Source of the DNA: CAYUVH01 sp964448135
GTDB lineage: Bacteria; Verrucomicrobiota; Verrucomicrobiia; Limisphaerales; UBA8199
NCBI GenBank assembly: GCA_964448135.1
Contig: CAYUVH010000052.1
Coordinates: 1 to 64,000, forward strand
Length of the DNA: 64,000 bases
Reading direction: 5' to 3'
This document shows positions 34,194 to 43,794 of this stretch, piece after piece (the stretch's first letter is position 1; every line of letters begins with the position of its first letter). Under the pieces are notes generated by a model. It saw only the letters and a program-made list of their open reading frames with translations, was not told the DNA's origin and did not search any database. The position numbers and the translations under genes are program-made.

Positions 34194-34760
34194 ATGCCGG
34201 ACGCCTTCCAACATTTGTTCGGCGCCGTCTGCGGCCAGAATCCGGATCACTCCTGGACGCCGGGCGGGATTCCCCTGCCCTTGTGCCAGCGCTGCACCGG
34301 GATCTATGTCGGAGCATTCGCGGCCTTGCTGCTGCAAATCTGGCTCAAGCCGGAAGCAACCCCACGCTTTCTGAAACTGCACGGAGCGTTTCTGCTGCTG
34401 ATGATTCCGTCCGGCCTCTACTGGTTCCCCCAGGGCCCGGTCTTGCGATCGGTATCGGGAGTCTTGTTCGGCTTCGGAGTCGTGGCCTTTTTGATTTTGC
34501 CACTGAGTGGAGGTGGGCAACGGCCGGGTGGCGAAAAGTATCGCTACCCGGCCGGTATTTTGGCGGCGGCGGTCCTGGTGCCGTTGCTGGGCTCGTACGG
34601 CGGCGAAGCCGGCGCGATGCTCCTGACACTATTGGCTGCCCTTGGCCTTCCAAGCCTTGCCTTCGTGGTGCTGGCAAACCTTGGTCTCATCCCTCTAACT
34701 CTCTTGCACCGGAGTCAAAACCTGGAGACAGATACTCCGTCGCCCACCCCGCCTTCTTAA
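34194..34760 (+). CDS. DUF2085 membrane protein
   Basis: A 188-aa integral membrane protein. The signature is near the N-terminus: HLFGAVCGQNPDHSW followed by LPLCQRCTGIYVGAF (about 29-45), whose CxRCxGIYxG motif defines DUF2085. Four to five hydrophobic segments follow (FLLLMIPSGLYWF, SGVLFGFGVVAFLILP, AGILAAAVLVPLLG, LLTLLAALGLPSLAFVVLANLGLI). The cysteines may bind a metal; function is unknown. It starts 3 bp after the lipoprotein stop. Confidence 0.8.
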   Translation: MPDAFQHLFGAVCGQNPDHSWTPGGIPLPLCQRCTGIYVGAFAALLLQIWLKPEATPRFLKLHGAFLLLMIPSGLYWFPQGPVLRSVSGVLFGFGVVAFLILPLSGGGQRPGGEKYRYPAGILAAAVLVPLLGSYGGEAGAMLLTLLAALGLPSLAFVVLANLGLIPLTLLHRSQNLETDTPSPTPPS

Positions 34761-34819
34761 CCTGCAACCTTCAACTTTGAACCTGAAACGCCGACCTAAA
34801 TGCCGTTTGCAAGTTGACG

Positions 34820-35374
34820 ATGGCGGGCGAGTATTATGTACTGGATACCCGGATGGACCAAACAGCGGAAGCGGCGCCGCCAAAGACGAACTGGCTGAGG
34901 ACGGCGCTCATAGGGCGCAGGCCGGATCGTACCTTGATTCGCGTTGCGCTGCTGGTGGTCGTGTCGGTGGTCGTCTTCCGTTTCATTCTCCTGCCGGTGC
35001 GCGTGCAGGGCGCCAGCATGGCGCCGACTTATCGCGGAGGGGTGAACTTCGTCAACCGCCTGGCCTACGTCTTGGGCGAGCCGAAGCGCGGAGACGTGGT
35101 GGCGATCGCGACCTCGGGGCATAGCATCATGTATTTGAAGCGGATCATTGGCATGCCGGGGGAGACCATCGCCTTCCATGACGGCAAGGCGTTCATCAAC
35201 GGCCGGATGCTGCGGGAGCCCTACGTGAAGAGCACCTGCGATTGGGAACGGCCCGAGGTGACCCTGGGCGCGGACGAATATTATTTCGCGGGGGACAACC
35301 GCGGCATGCCGCGGTCTGATCATGCCGAGGGCCAGGCGCACCGGGAGCGAATCGTCGGCAAAGTACTCTTATGA
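34820..35374 (+). CDS. lepB: signal peptidase I
   Basis: A 184-aa type I signal peptidase that removes signal peptides on the periplasmic face. One membrane segment (about 39-58, IRVALLVVVSVVVFRFILLP) precedes the catalytic Ser66 in GASMAPTY and the general-base Lys107 in YLKRIIGMPGE. The box D/E region is FAGDNRGMPRSDH, slightly diverged from the common GDNRxxSxDSR. The protein is short, as in simple single-TM members. ATG 34820 was chosen; TTG 34814 and ATG 34853 are alternatives. The downstream gene overlaps its stop by 4 bp (ATGA), so they are translationally coupled. Confidence 0.88.
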   Translation: MAGEYYVLDTRMDQTAEAAPPKTNWLRTALIGRRPDRTLIRVALLVVVSVVVFRFILLPVRVQGASMAPTYRGGVNFVNRLAYVLGEPKRGDVVAIATSGHSIMYLKRIIGMPGETIAFHDGKAFINGRMLREPYVKSTCDWERPEVTLGADEYYFAGDNRGMPRSDHAEGQAHRERIVGKVLL

Positions 35375-35871
35375 TGCGCTGGTCCATGCGCGGCATCCTG
35401 CTGGCCGGGGTGATCGCCGCCGTGATTTGGGGTTGGATCTGGTTCTTTCCGAGCCCGGAACACGCCATTCGCCGACGGCTCAATGACCTGGCGAGCCTCG
35501 CCTGCGTTCATCCCAACGAAGGCGCGGCGGCCAGTGTTTTCAGCGGCACGAAGCTGCTTTCCTATTTCGCTCCCGAAATCCGCTTCATCGTCGAACTCCC
35601 AGGGCATCCCCGTCAGGAGTTTAACGATCGGGGAGAACTGCTGGCGGCCGCCGTGCGCTTCCGTTCCCTCGTGGGCACGTTGCAGGTGGACTTCCTGGAC
35701 ATCAATGTGTCGGTCGCCCCGGACAAACAATCCGCCACCGCCCATCTCACCGTGCGGGCAAAGGTCGGCGGGGAAAATGATTTGATGGTGCAGGAGTTGC
35801 GTTTCAAACTACGCAAGATCGACGGGACATGGCTGATTTCGGAGGTGGAGACGGTGAAGACACTTTCGTAG
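35371..35871 (+). CDS. membrane-anchored hypothetical protein coupled to lepB
   Basis: A 166-aa protein with an N-terminal transmembrane helix (about 8-25, ILLAGVIAAVIWGWIWFF), then EHAIRRRLNDLASLA and an NTF2-like beta-sheet ending LRKIDGTWLISEVETVKTL. It resembles extracytoplasmic NTF2-fold/DUF4440-type domains but was not assigned to a family. The ATGA overlap with the signal peptidase gene implies coupled translation. A small hairpin (35879-35894) follows the stop. Confidence 0.65.
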   Translation: MMRWSMRGILLAGVIAAVIWGWIWFFPSPEHAIRRRLNDLASLACVHPNEGAAASVFSGTKLLSYFAPEIRFIVELPGHPRQEFNDRGELLAAAVRFRSLVGTLQVDFLDINVSVAPDKQSATAHLTVRAKVGGENDLMVQELRFKLRKIDGTWLISEVETVKTLS

Positions 35872-35875
35872 CAAA

Positions 35876-35896
35876 GCACCCGTCTCCGAACGGGCA
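35876..35896. repeat. REP-like hairpin at a gene 3' end (copy 1)
   Basis: CCCGT and ACGGG flank CTCCGA, 8 bp after a stop codon. The same hairpin with CTCTGA loop occurs at 45458-45478, again at the 3' end of a gene. Confidence 0.4.
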
Positions 35897-36038
35897 GGTC
35901 GCGGATTCCCACCGTCGGGTATAACCCTGGCGTGACGCTTTTGTTATCCCTCGGTCCAATCTTCCAGAATGAGCACACCGGTCGTTTCACTGTGGTTGCT
36001 TTGGTGCCCGGGTGGACCGGAAGGAAAAGGAGCGAGCT

Positions 36039-37325
36039 ATGTCCAACTATACGTTTGTCGCGATTGACCCAAGCGGGCGGGAAACCCGGGGCAGAGTCGA
36101 AGTGGCCGACCAGGCCGAGGCGGTGCGGCGGATCAAGGAGATGGGGTTGTTTCCCACGCGCATATTGGCCGACCGCGGGACCGCCCGGCGCGCGCCGAAG
36201 ACGAAAGCCAGGCCGCTGCGGCAGCCATTGTCCGCGGGCAAGCTGAGGCTGCCCTTCGGCGGCCGCGTCAAGGGTCCCATACTCGCGGTGTTTACGCGGC
36301 AGCTCGCCACCTTGATCGAGGCCGGCCTGCCGTTGCTACGCGGGCTCCGGCTTTTGGAAGAGCAAGCCGAACATCGCACGCTGAAGCGGGTCATTGGCGA
36401 GCTGGCGGCGGATATCGAGGGCGGTTGTTCCTTTGCGGAAGCGATCGCGGCGCATCCCCGGATTTTCAGCAAGTTATACCTGAACATGGTTAAAGCCGGC
36501 GAACTGGGCGGCGCGCTGGACGTGACGCTGACGCGGCTGGCGGAATTCATGGAGAAATACCAGAAGCTCAAGGGCCGGCTGATCGCCGCGATGGTTTATC
36601 CGTGCGCGGTGATGACGGTGGCCACCGCGGTGCTCGTGCTCCTGATGGTGTTCATCGTGCCGCGATTCCGGGAAATTTATGCCGGGCTCTTCGAAGGCCG
36701 GCCCTTGCCGGTTTTCACGATGTACGTGATGAACCTCAGTTCGGCGTTGCAACATCATTTCCTCGCCCTGGTGTCGGTGGTCGCGGCGCTGGTGATGACG
36801 TTCCTCTTCGCGCTCCGCACGCATGGGGGACGCTGGGCCTTCGATTTGTTCAAACTGCGTTCACCGGTGGTGGGACCGGTGTTTCGCAAGGCGGCGATCT
36901 CGCGCTTCGCGCGGACGTTTGGGACGCTGGCCAGCAGCGGCGTGCCGATCTTGCAGGCGTTGTTGATCGTCAAAGAAACCGCGGCGAACCAGGTGGTGAG
37001 CGGCGTGATTGGCGACCTGCACGACCAGGTGAAACAGGGCGATGCGCTCGCGCCGACTCTGAAGGCGAGTTCCATCTTTCCGGCGATGGTCGCCGGCATG
37101 GTGGACGTGGGCGAGCAGACCGGCGCACTGCCGGAGATGCTGTTGAAGATCGCGGATCGCTACGACGAAGAGGTGGACAACGCCACGGCGGCGATGACAT
37201 CGCTGCTCGAGCCCGTGATGATTGTCGTGCTCGGAATCATTGTCGGCGCAATCGTGATCGCGTTGTTCCTCCCGCTGATTCCACAAGACCCGAGCCAGGG
37301 CCCGGGCGCGCGCAGCGAGCTTTAA
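36039..37325 (+). CDS. GspF/PilC-like type II secretion inner-membrane protein
   Basis: A 428-aa platform protein of type II secretion or type IV pilus systems. It opens NYTFVAIDPSGRETRGRVEVADQAEAVRRIKEMGLFP, the usual N-terminus. Two T2SF domains follow (about 90-215 and 295-415), each with FTRQLATLIEAGLPLLRGLRLLEEQ and RFARTFGTLASSGVPILQALLIVKETAAN. Three membrane segments lie near 195, 245 and 400. ATG 36039 is chosen because AAGGAG lies 6 nt upstream. The matching ATPase and secretin genes are not in the window; prepilin and GspC-like genes lie elsewhere at 14-17 kb. Confidence 0.9.
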   Translation: MSNYTFVAIDPSGRETRGRVEVADQAEAVRRIKEMGLFPTRILADRGTARRAPKTKARPLRQPLSAGKLRLPFGGRVKGPILAVFTRQLATLIEAGLPLLRGLRLLEEQAEHRTLKRVIGELAADIEGGCSFAEAIAAHPRIFSKLYLNMVKAGELGGALDVTLTRLAEFMEKYQKLKGRLIAAMVYPCAVMTVATAVLVLLMVFIVPRFREIYAGLFEGRPLPVFTMYVMNLSSALQHHFLALVSVVAALVMTFLFALRTHGGRWAFDLFKLRSPVVGPVFRKAAISRFARTFGTLASSGVPILQALLIVKETAANQVVSGVIGDLHDQVKQGDALAPTLKASSIFPAMVAGMVDVGEQTGALPEMLLKIADRYDEEVDNATAAMTSLLEPVMIVVLGIIVGAIVIALFLPLIPQDPSQGPGARSEL

Positions 37326-37376
37326 GGAAGATTTCCAGTCTTTCGCGGCGCGTTGCTATGGGCTAAGCTCGGGACG

Positions 37377-40037
37377 ATGGCGCGTTTTCTGCGATGGCTG
37401 GTGGGATTGGCCGCGCTGCCGGCAGTAATCCTGCCCTTGGCGGCGGCGAATCCACCCGGTGCCGGCGCTTTCGACGCGGCGACGCGCGCTTACGATGCCG
37501 GGTTTTTCCAACGCGCGGAGGCGGAGTTTGCCGATTTCACGAAGCGCTACACGAATTCCCCGTATTGGACGGAGGCAGTCCTGAAGCAAGCCAGGGCGCG
37601 GATGCAGCTCACGAATTTCGACGGCGCGATCGATTTGCTGGAAACAAATCGCCCGGCCGCCGGTACGGCTGCCGACCAGTTCTTGCTGTTCGAAGGCGAT
37701 GCCCGCGAACGGCAGGGCGAATACGCGAAGGCCGCGGAGACTTACGGCCGGTTGATGCGGGAATATCCGCTGTCGAATTTGGGACTGGATGCGGCGCTGG
37801 GAGAAGCGCGCGCCTGGTCGCAGCTCGCGCAATGGCCGCGGGTTGTGGAACTCCTGCAAAAAACCGAAGGGGCTTTTCAAACGGCGGCCCGGGCGACGCC
37901 TTCGGCGCCGAAGGTGATCCAGGGGCGGCTGCTGCTGGCCGAGGCGTTGCTGGCGCAAAAGCAAACGACCGAAGCCGCACAAGCGCTGGCGCCCGCCACG
38001 GCCCAGAATTTGTCACCCGACCTCGCGTGGCAGCGGCAGTATCTGCTTTGCCGCGTTTATCTCGCAGCGGAGGATTTTGGCGAGGCGCTCAAGGGGTCCA
38101 CGAACCTGCTGACGCTCGCCGAGGCCGCCGGCAACCGCCAACTCGCGGCCGAGAGTGCGGCCTTTCAGGGAGGATTGTTCGAGCGGATGGGCAGGTTATC
38201 CGAAGCCCGCGGCTCGTATTCGACCAACCTGCTCGAAGGCGTAACCCCGGCGCGGCAGCGCGAAGCACTGGCGAAAATCACCACTCTGTTTCTCGTGGAA
38301 GAGCGCCCAGCCGAAGCAGCACAGACGCTGGAGGCTTTTTTGAACAAGCACCCGGATTGGCCTTCGGCAGATGAAGCGCTGCTGGAATTGGGCGAATTGC
38401 GTTTAAGACAGCTGGCCACAACACCGGCGCCCGGTGCGACCAATGCCCTGACCGAAACGAATTTGCTCACCGGCGCAATAAATGCCTTTCAAACGCTCAC
38501 CAACAAATTCCCGCAGAGCGCTTATTGGGGCAAGGCACAACTCGGATTGGGCTGGTCCTTCTGGATGACGAACGATTTGCCGCAGGCGCGCGTTGCCTTT
38601 CAGTCGGCGGCGGAGCGGCTGGAGCATTCGGGCGATCAGGCAACCGCGTGGTTCAAACTGGGCGACACGCAATTCGTGCTGGAGGACTACACGAACGCCG
38701 TCGCGAGCTACGGCGTGGTGATTGGCAAATTCGACGACGTGCCCATTGTGCGCACAAATCTGCTGGAACCGGCGCTGTATCAGGAAGTACGCGCCGCCGT
38801 CGCGGCACGCGATCTGGGAGCGGCCACGAACGCGGCTGCGCGATTGCTCGCGCTGAGCCCGGAGGGATTTCGCACCGACGCCGCGCTGCTGCTGGCCGGG
38901 CAGGCCACGGGACGGAGCAGCCCGCCCCAGGCGCGAAAGATTCTGGAGGATTTCCTCGCGCTGGCGCCGCGCGCCCCGCTGGCGCCGGAGATCCGGCTGG
39001 CCGTCGCCCGCACCTACGAACAGGAAGGCAAATGGCCCCAGGCCATCGAGCAATACGACCGCTGGGTAAACGAATTCACCAACCATCCCGCGGCGGCGCG
39101 CGCGGAATATTATCGCGCCCTGTGCAACTGGCAGGCCGGCGACCAGACGAACGCCCTCCTGCAGTTCACCAACTTCGTCGCGCGATTTCCGACCAACGAA
39201 CTCGCGCCGCTCGCGCAGTGGTGGGTGGCGGATTACAAGTTTCGCGCGAACCCGGCGGAAGCGGAGAACGACTACCAGTTGCTGTTCAAAACGTGGCCGG
39301 GCTCCGAGCTTTCGTGGCAGGCGCAACTCATGGCGGGCCAGTCGGCGATGGCCCGGCAGAGCTACAAGGAAGCGGCGGATTATTTCACCAACCTCGTCAC
39401 GAAGGTCGGGAACCCCACCAACCACCTGCGCTGGCAGGCGCTTTATCAATACGGGTGCGCGCTGATGCTGCAGGAGGCGCCGGAGACCAACCGTCTGGTC
39501 AATTACAAGGAGGCGATCCGCGTTTTCACCACGATCTGCGAATCGTATCCGTCCAACGAACTCGGCGTGCTCGCCTGGGGCGAGAAGGCGAACGGCCTGT
39601 TGCAATACGCGCTGGTCTCGCACGAATACGATTCGGCCAGCAACGCGTTTCGGCAGGTGATTGAATCGCCGCTGGCTGATTTTGCCGCGCGCGCCAATGC
39701 GCGCGTGGGACTCGGCGTGGTACTGGAGAAAGCGGCGGAAACCGCCGCGCCCGCCGACAAGGCCGCGCTGCAGGAACTGGCACTCAACCAATACCTGGAT
39801 GTTTTCTTCTACGACAAAACCATCCGCGAGGGTGAAACGCCTTCGTGGTTCTGGATCAGGAAAGCCGGGCTCGAAGCGGGGCGGCTGGCCGAGGCGCTGC
39901 AACAGTGGGAACCGGCGGTGCATGTTTACGAACGGCTGGCGCAACTGCTGCCACCCATGAAACCGACGCTGGATAAACGCATCGCGCGCGCGCGGGAAAA
40001 ATTGATCGCTGCGCCGCCGCGGAGTGCGGGACTCTAA
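37377..40037 (+). CDS. large secreted TPR protein (BamD/YbgF-like repeats)
   Basis: About 886 aa with a signal peptide (1-24, LPLAAANPP). The mature protein is an array of tetratricopeptide repeats, starting FDAATRAYDAGFFQRAEAEFADFTKRYTNSPYWTEAVLKQARARMQ and including many PxSxxAxxAxxxLGxxxxxxGxxxxAxxxF motifs of the outer-membrane lipoprotein YfiO/BamD or YbgF type. Strikingly, Asn-Thr residues recur at repeat boundaries (for example YTNSPYW, FPTNELAPLAQWW). It probably acts as an envelope scaffold. It lies 51 bp after the GspF-like gene in the same direction. Confidence 0.75.
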   Translation: MARFLRWLVGLAALPAVILPLAAANPPGAGAFDAATRAYDAGFFQRAEAEFADFTKRYTNSPYWTEAVLKQARARMQLTNFDGAIDLLETNRPAAGTAADQFLLFEGDARERQGEYAKAAETYGRLMREYPLSNLGLDAALGEARAWSQLAQWPRVVELLQKTEGAFQTAARATPSAPKVIQGRLLLAEALLAQKQTTEAAQALAPATAQNLSPDLAWQRQYLLCRVYLAAEDFGEALKGSTNLLTLAEAAGNRQLAAESAAFQGGLFERMGRLSEARGSYSTNLLEGVTPARQREALAKITTLFLVEERPAEAAQTLEAFLNKHPDWPSADEALLELGELRLRQLATTPAPGATNALTETNLLTGAINAFQTLTNKFPQSAYWGKAQLGLGWSFWMTNDLPQARVAFQSAAERLEHSGDQATAWFKLGDTQFVLEDYTNAVASYGVVIGKFDDVPIVRTNLLEPALYQEVRAAVAARDLGAATNAAARLLALSPEGFRTDAALLLAGQATGRSSPPQARKILEDFLALAPRAPLAPEIRLAVARTYEQEGKWPQAIEQYDRWVNEFTNHPAAARAEYYRALCNWQAGDQTNALLQFTNFVARFPTNELAPLAQWWVADYKFRANPAEAENDYQLLFKTWPGSELSWQAQLMAGQSAMARQSYKEAADYFTNLVTKVGNPTNHLRWQALYQYGCALMLQEAPETNRLVNYKEAIRVFTTICESYPSNELGVLAWGEKANGLLQYALVSHEYDSASNAFRQVIESPLADFAARANARVGLGVVLEKAAETAAPADKAALQELALNQYLDVFFYDKTIREGETPSWFWIRKAGLEAGRLAEALQQWEPAVHVYERLAQLLPPMKPTLDKRIARAREKLIAAPPRSAGL

Positions 40038-40058
40038 GTTCGAAACCTGGCGGTTTCA

Positions 40059-43019
40059 CTACGCGCTCAGGAGCGGCTTCAGGTATTTGCCGGTGTGGCT
40101 GGCTTCTGATTGGGCGATGGTTTCGGGGGTTCCTTGAGCGACGATTTCGCCACCGGCAGCGCCGCCTTCGGGGCCGAGGTCTATGATCCAGTCAGCGGTC
40201 TTGATGACTTCGAGGTTGTGCTCGATGACGACGAGTGTGTTGCCGGAAGCGCGAAGTTTGAAGAGGACTTCCAGTAGCTTGGCGACATCGTGGAAGTGCA
40301 GGCCGGTGGTCGGCTCGTCCATGATGTAAAGGGTGCGACCGGTGGCTTTGCGGCTGAGTTCGGCGGCGAGTTTCACACGCTGGGCTTCGCCACCACTGAG
40401 GGTGGTGCCGGATTGGCCGAGACCAATGTAACCCAAGCCGACCTCAGCCAGGGTGCGCAAGGTGTCGTCCAGATGCGGCACGGCACGGAAAAAGGTGAGC
40501 GCCTCGTCCACCGTGAGATTGAGAACGTCCGCGATGTTCAGGCCTTTATAGGTAATCTCGAGCGTCTCGCGATTGTAACGGCGGCCGTTGCAAGCTTCGC
40601 AGGTGACATAGACCGGCGGCAGGAAATGCATCTCGATCTTGATGAGGCCGTCACCCTGGCATTTTTCGCAGCGCCCTCCCTTCACATTGAAGCTGAACCG
40701 GCCGGCCTCGTAGCCGCGAATCCGCGCCGCCGGCAGCCGGGCGAAGAGATCGCGGATGTGATTGAACATGCCGGTATACGTGGCCGGATTGCTGCGCGGC
40801 GTGCGGCCGATCGGCGTCTGGTCAATGACCACCACCTTGTCGAGCGCTTCGAAACCTTTGATCGCTTTGTGCGCGCCGGGGCGTTCCTTGGAGCCGAAGA
40901 ATTTTCGGAACAGCGCGCGGCGGAGGATGTCGTCCACGAGCGTGCTCTTGCCGGAACCGCTGACGCCGGTCACGCAAGTGAACGTGCCGAGCGGGATGCG
41001 GGCATGGACGTTCTTGAGATTGTTTTCCTTCGCGCCGACAACTTCCAGCCAGCCGCGCTCCATCGAAGGCTTGGTGCGCACGCGCGGGACCGGGATGGAT
41101 AATTCGCCGCGCAGATATTTGGCGGTGAGCGACGTCGGATGAACCAGGATTTCCGCCTGCGTGCCGGCGGCCACGACTTCGCCGCCGCGCACGCCGGCGC
41201 CGGGACCGAGGTCCACAATGTAGTCAGCCTGCCGGATGGTGTCGGCGTCATGCTCGACGACGAGGACCGAATTGCCGAGGTTGCGGAGCCCCCCCAGCGT
41301 GCGCAGGAGGCGATCATTGTCGCGCTGGTGCAGGCCGATGCTGGGTTCGTCGAGGATGTAGAGCACGCCGACGAGACCCGCGCCGATCTGCGTCGCGAGA
41401 CGGATGCGCTGGGCTTCGCCGCCGCTGAGGGTGCCGCTTTCGCGATTGAGCGTGAGATAGCCCAGGCCGACGTTCTTCAGGAAGCCGAGGCGGGCGCGGA
41501 TTTCCTTGATGAGCTCACGCGCGATTTTTTCCTCAAACTCGGAAAGCTTCAGTCCGGCGAAGAAATTGTCCGCGTCGTCCACCGAGAGCGCGCAAACGTC
41601 CATGATGGAAAGGCCGGGTATGCGCGGGGCAGCGCCGGTTTCGGAGGAGGGCGGAGGCGCGGTCGCGTCGTCGCTCGAAATGAGCGTGACGGCAAGGATT
41701 TCGGGTTTGAGGCGGCGGCCCTGGCAGGCGTCGCAGAAGCGCGGCGCCATGAAAGCTTTCAGGCGGTTCCGCGTGAACTCGCTTTCGCTCTCGTGATAAA
41801 GTCGTTCGAGATTTGGAATCACACCTTCGAACGGTCGCTCGATCTTGCTCGGCTTGCCGGCGCGCATGAAATAGAACTCGATCGGCGTCTCTCCCGAGCC
41901 GTGGAGCAGGACCTTTTTGAAATCGTCGGGCAGGTCCTTATACGGCGTTTCCATGGACTGGGTGTAGTGCTTCGCGAGGCCGCGGAGCATGCCCTTGTAA
42001 TAAACAATCATCCGCTTCCCGCCGCGGCGCCACGGCAGCACCGCGCCGGCTTCGAGAGATTTCTCCGGGTCGGGCGTGATGAGTTCGTCGTCGAAGACCA
42101 TCTTCTGGCCGAGGCCGTGACAGACCGGGCAGGCGCCGGAGGGCGAGTTGAAGGAGAAATGCTTCGGCGTAAGTGGCTCGTAGCTTTTGCCAGTCGTTGG
42201 ACTGAGATTGCGATTCGAGTGCAGCGACTCGGTCCAGCTTCCCGCGGCCGCCGTGCCAGGCTCGGCTTTCGCGGAGCGCAAAGTTTCCTCGGGCAATTGA
42301 TGCAGCGAGCGCATCACGCCATTGCCCCACTTGAGCGAAGTTTCCACCGAATCGCTCAGGCGGGACCGAATGCGATCATCGATGACCAGGCGGTCCACCA
42401 CGGCTTCGATGGTGTGCTTTTGCTTGGGATCCAGCTTCAGCCGGACGCCTTCGCCCAACTCAACCATCTCACCGTCCACGCGTGCGCGGACAAAACCTTC
42501 CCGCGCCAGGCGTTCGAGCACATCCCGAAACTCCCCTTTCTGGTCCTGCACCACCGGCGCCAACAGGATGGCCTTCGTGCGCGGCGGCAGGGCGAAGATT
42601 TGGTCCACGATGTCGGACGTGGTGCGTTTGATGATCGGCGCGCCCGTCTCCGGACAATGGGGCCGCCCCACATGCGCATACAGCAGGCGCAGGTAGTCAT
42701 AAATCTCCGTCGTGGTCGCAATGATCGAGCGCGGATTCGATCCCGAGCCCCGTTGCTCGATCGCGATCGCCGGCGACAGCCCCTCGATGAAATCCACCTC
42801 CGGCTTCTGCATCTGGTCGAGGAACTGCCGCGCATAGGCCGACAGCGACTCGACATACTTGCGCTGGCCCTCGGCATAAATGGTATCAAACGCCAGCGAC
42901 GACTTGCCCGATCCGCTTAACCCGGTGATTACCACCAACTTATCACGCGGAATGTTCAGCGTGATGTTCTTCAAGTTATGCTCACGCGCTCCGCCAATTC
43001 TGATAAACTCTTTGCTCAC
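40059..43019 (-). CDS. uvrA: excinuclease ABC subunit A
   Basis: A 986-aa DNA damage-recognition ATPase of nucleotide excision repair. The N-terminal P-loop GLSGSGKSSLAFDT (about 35) and C-terminal P-loop GVSGSGKSTLVDD, two ABC signatures (LSGGEAQRIRLATQIG and LSGGEAQRVKLAAELS) and Walker B motifs (LYILDEPSIGLHQRD, LYIMDEPTTGLHFHD) are all present. Zinc sites are CPVCHGLG with CDACQGRR, and CEKCQGDG with CEACNGRRY. The length is slightly above the usual 940. A REFRGS-type UvrB-binding region is plausible but was not checked. It stands alone; a phased A-rich repeat array lies about 190-300 bp upstream. Confidence 0.97.
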   Translation of the reverse strand: MSKEFIRIGGAREHNLKNITLNIPRDKLVVITGLSGSGKSSLAFDTIYAEGQRKYVESLSAYARQFLDQMQKPEVDFIEGLSPAIAIEQRGSGSNPRSIIATTTEIYDYLRLLYAHVGRPHCPETGAPIIKRTTSDIVDQIFALPPRTKAILLAPVVQDQKGEFRDVLERLAREGFVRARVDGEMVELGEGVRLKLDPKQKHTIEAVVDRLVIDDRIRSRLSDSVETSLKWGNGVMRSLHQLPEETLRSAKAEPGTAAAGSWTESLHSNRNLSPTTGKSYEPLTPKHFSFNSPSGACPVCHGLGQKMVFDDELITPDPEKSLEAGAVLPWRRGGKRMIVYYKGMLRGLAKHYTQSMETPYKDLPDDFKKVLLHGSGETPIEFYFMRAGKPSKIERPFEGVIPNLERLYHESESEFTRNRLKAFMAPRFCDACQGRRLKPEILAVTLISSDDATAPPPSSETGAAPRIPGLSIMDVCALSVDDADNFFAGLKLSEFEEKIARELIKEIRARLGFLKNVGLGYLTLNRESGTLSGGEAQRIRLATQIGAGLVGVLYILDEPSIGLHQRDNDRLLRTLGGLRNLGNSVLVVEHDADTIRQADYIVDLGPGAGVRGGEVVAAGTQAEILVHPTSLTAKYLRGELSIPVPRVRTKPSMERGWLEVVGAKENNLKNVHARIPLGTFTCVTGVSGSGKSTLVDDILRRALFRKFFGSKERPGAHKAIKGFEALDKVVVIDQTPIGRTPRSNPATYTGMFNHIRDLFARLPAARIRGYEAGRFSFNVKGGRCEKCQGDGLIKIEMHFLPPVYVTCEACNGRRYNRETLEITYKGLNIADVLNLTVDEALTFFRAVPHLDDTLRTLAEVGLGYIGLGQSGTTLSGGEAQRVKLAAELSRKATGRTLYIMDEPTTGLHFHDVAKLLEVLFKLRASGNTLVVIEHNLEVIKTADWIIDLGPEGGAAGGEIVAQGTPETIAQSEASHTGKYLKPLLSA

Positions 43020-43210
43020 AGGCTCAAAATTTGCCGATTAGACAATCGTTAAGAATACGCCATGGACGCCTCCGATCAAAGTCGAACTTTTGAGGCTCCG
43101 TTTATTGAGTGCGTCACTTGGCAAATCGCCAGCGGGTTTAAAACCGACCTCTGAAGACCGGCAAGCGGAGACCAGGAACATTCGCGGGTAAGGAATCCTT
43201 TAAATAGGTT

Positions 43211-43320
43211 GTTCCTTTGGCGTCTTTAGGCGTCCTTTGGTGTTTTTCCGCTGTAATGTGAGTGTCCCTTTGACGTCCTTTCCTGTCCTTTCCTGTCCTT
43301 TGGCGGCTTTTCGTTTTGCT
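43211..43320 (-). repeat. 10-bp phased A-rich array upstream of uvrA
   Basis: On the plus strand 10-bp units such as GTTCCTTTGG, CGTCCTTTGG and TCCTGTCCTT recur in register. Their complement (CCAAAGGAAC) matches the units of the array at 32701-32850. Relative to the downstream gene (uvrA) the orientation is the same as that array has to the 33012 gene. Confidence 0.6.
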
Positions 43321-43480
43321 TTCGATTGCTGCGTTACGAGGCGTCAGGAGCGTAGGACCCATCTCAAAATGCTCAAGGCGGCAGACCATCGGCGGCGACA
43401 CAGCTTTTGCAGCGATTTCGGGCCACTCATTGCCACGGGCCTGCTTGCGCGGGGCAACAAGACCCGGAATTTTTTCGGTT

Positions 43481-43530
43481 TGATTCACCTTGATTGGGCT
43501 TGATTGGGTTTGATTTACCTTGAATGCGAC
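43481..43530 (+). repeat. five 10-bp tandem units
   Basis: The units TGATTCACCT, TGATTGGGCT, TGATTGGGTT, TGATTTACCT and TGAATGCGAC follow without gaps, keeping a TGA(T/A)T lead in each. The 10-bp spacing again equals about one helical turn. Confidence 0.55.
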
Positions 43531-43794
43531 GTTTGGGGCCGGGAGCGCAAATCACGGTGCCCAGCAGGCTTCGCGGCCGTCGCGTGGCCGCGCCAAAATG
43601 GCGACAGATGATGTCAAAGAACCGCTTTGACGTTGATCCCAACCGGAACTACGTCCTCCTGCGGTTGATGTGTAAACCGAGGTGGTGCGGGTGTCAAGGG
43701 CGGACGATCTGGTCCCTGGTTCCTGGAACCTGGTCCTTTTGCAGCTTTGCCGTACTGCGCGCTTTGCGGCTACACTTGCCTGGCGACGCATACG

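Larger units (their letters stand above)
43020..43794. other. gene-free region upstream of uvrA and the SGNH gene
   Basis: No gene was supported. The stretch contains a phased T-rich array (43211-43320, A-rich on the uvrA strand) and a five-unit 10-bp tandem repeat (43481-43530). The uvrA promoter should lie in its first part, but I could not fix its boxes. Confidence 0.5.

Noticed and set aside
38403..39944. 513-aa frame antisense to the large TPR gene
   Set aside because: It has Arg/Gly-rich shadow composition, while the TPR repeats on the plus strand are clear.
41139..42920. 593-aa frame antisense to uvrA
   Set aside because: It is a shadow of the uvrA codon pattern with no recognisable protein motif.
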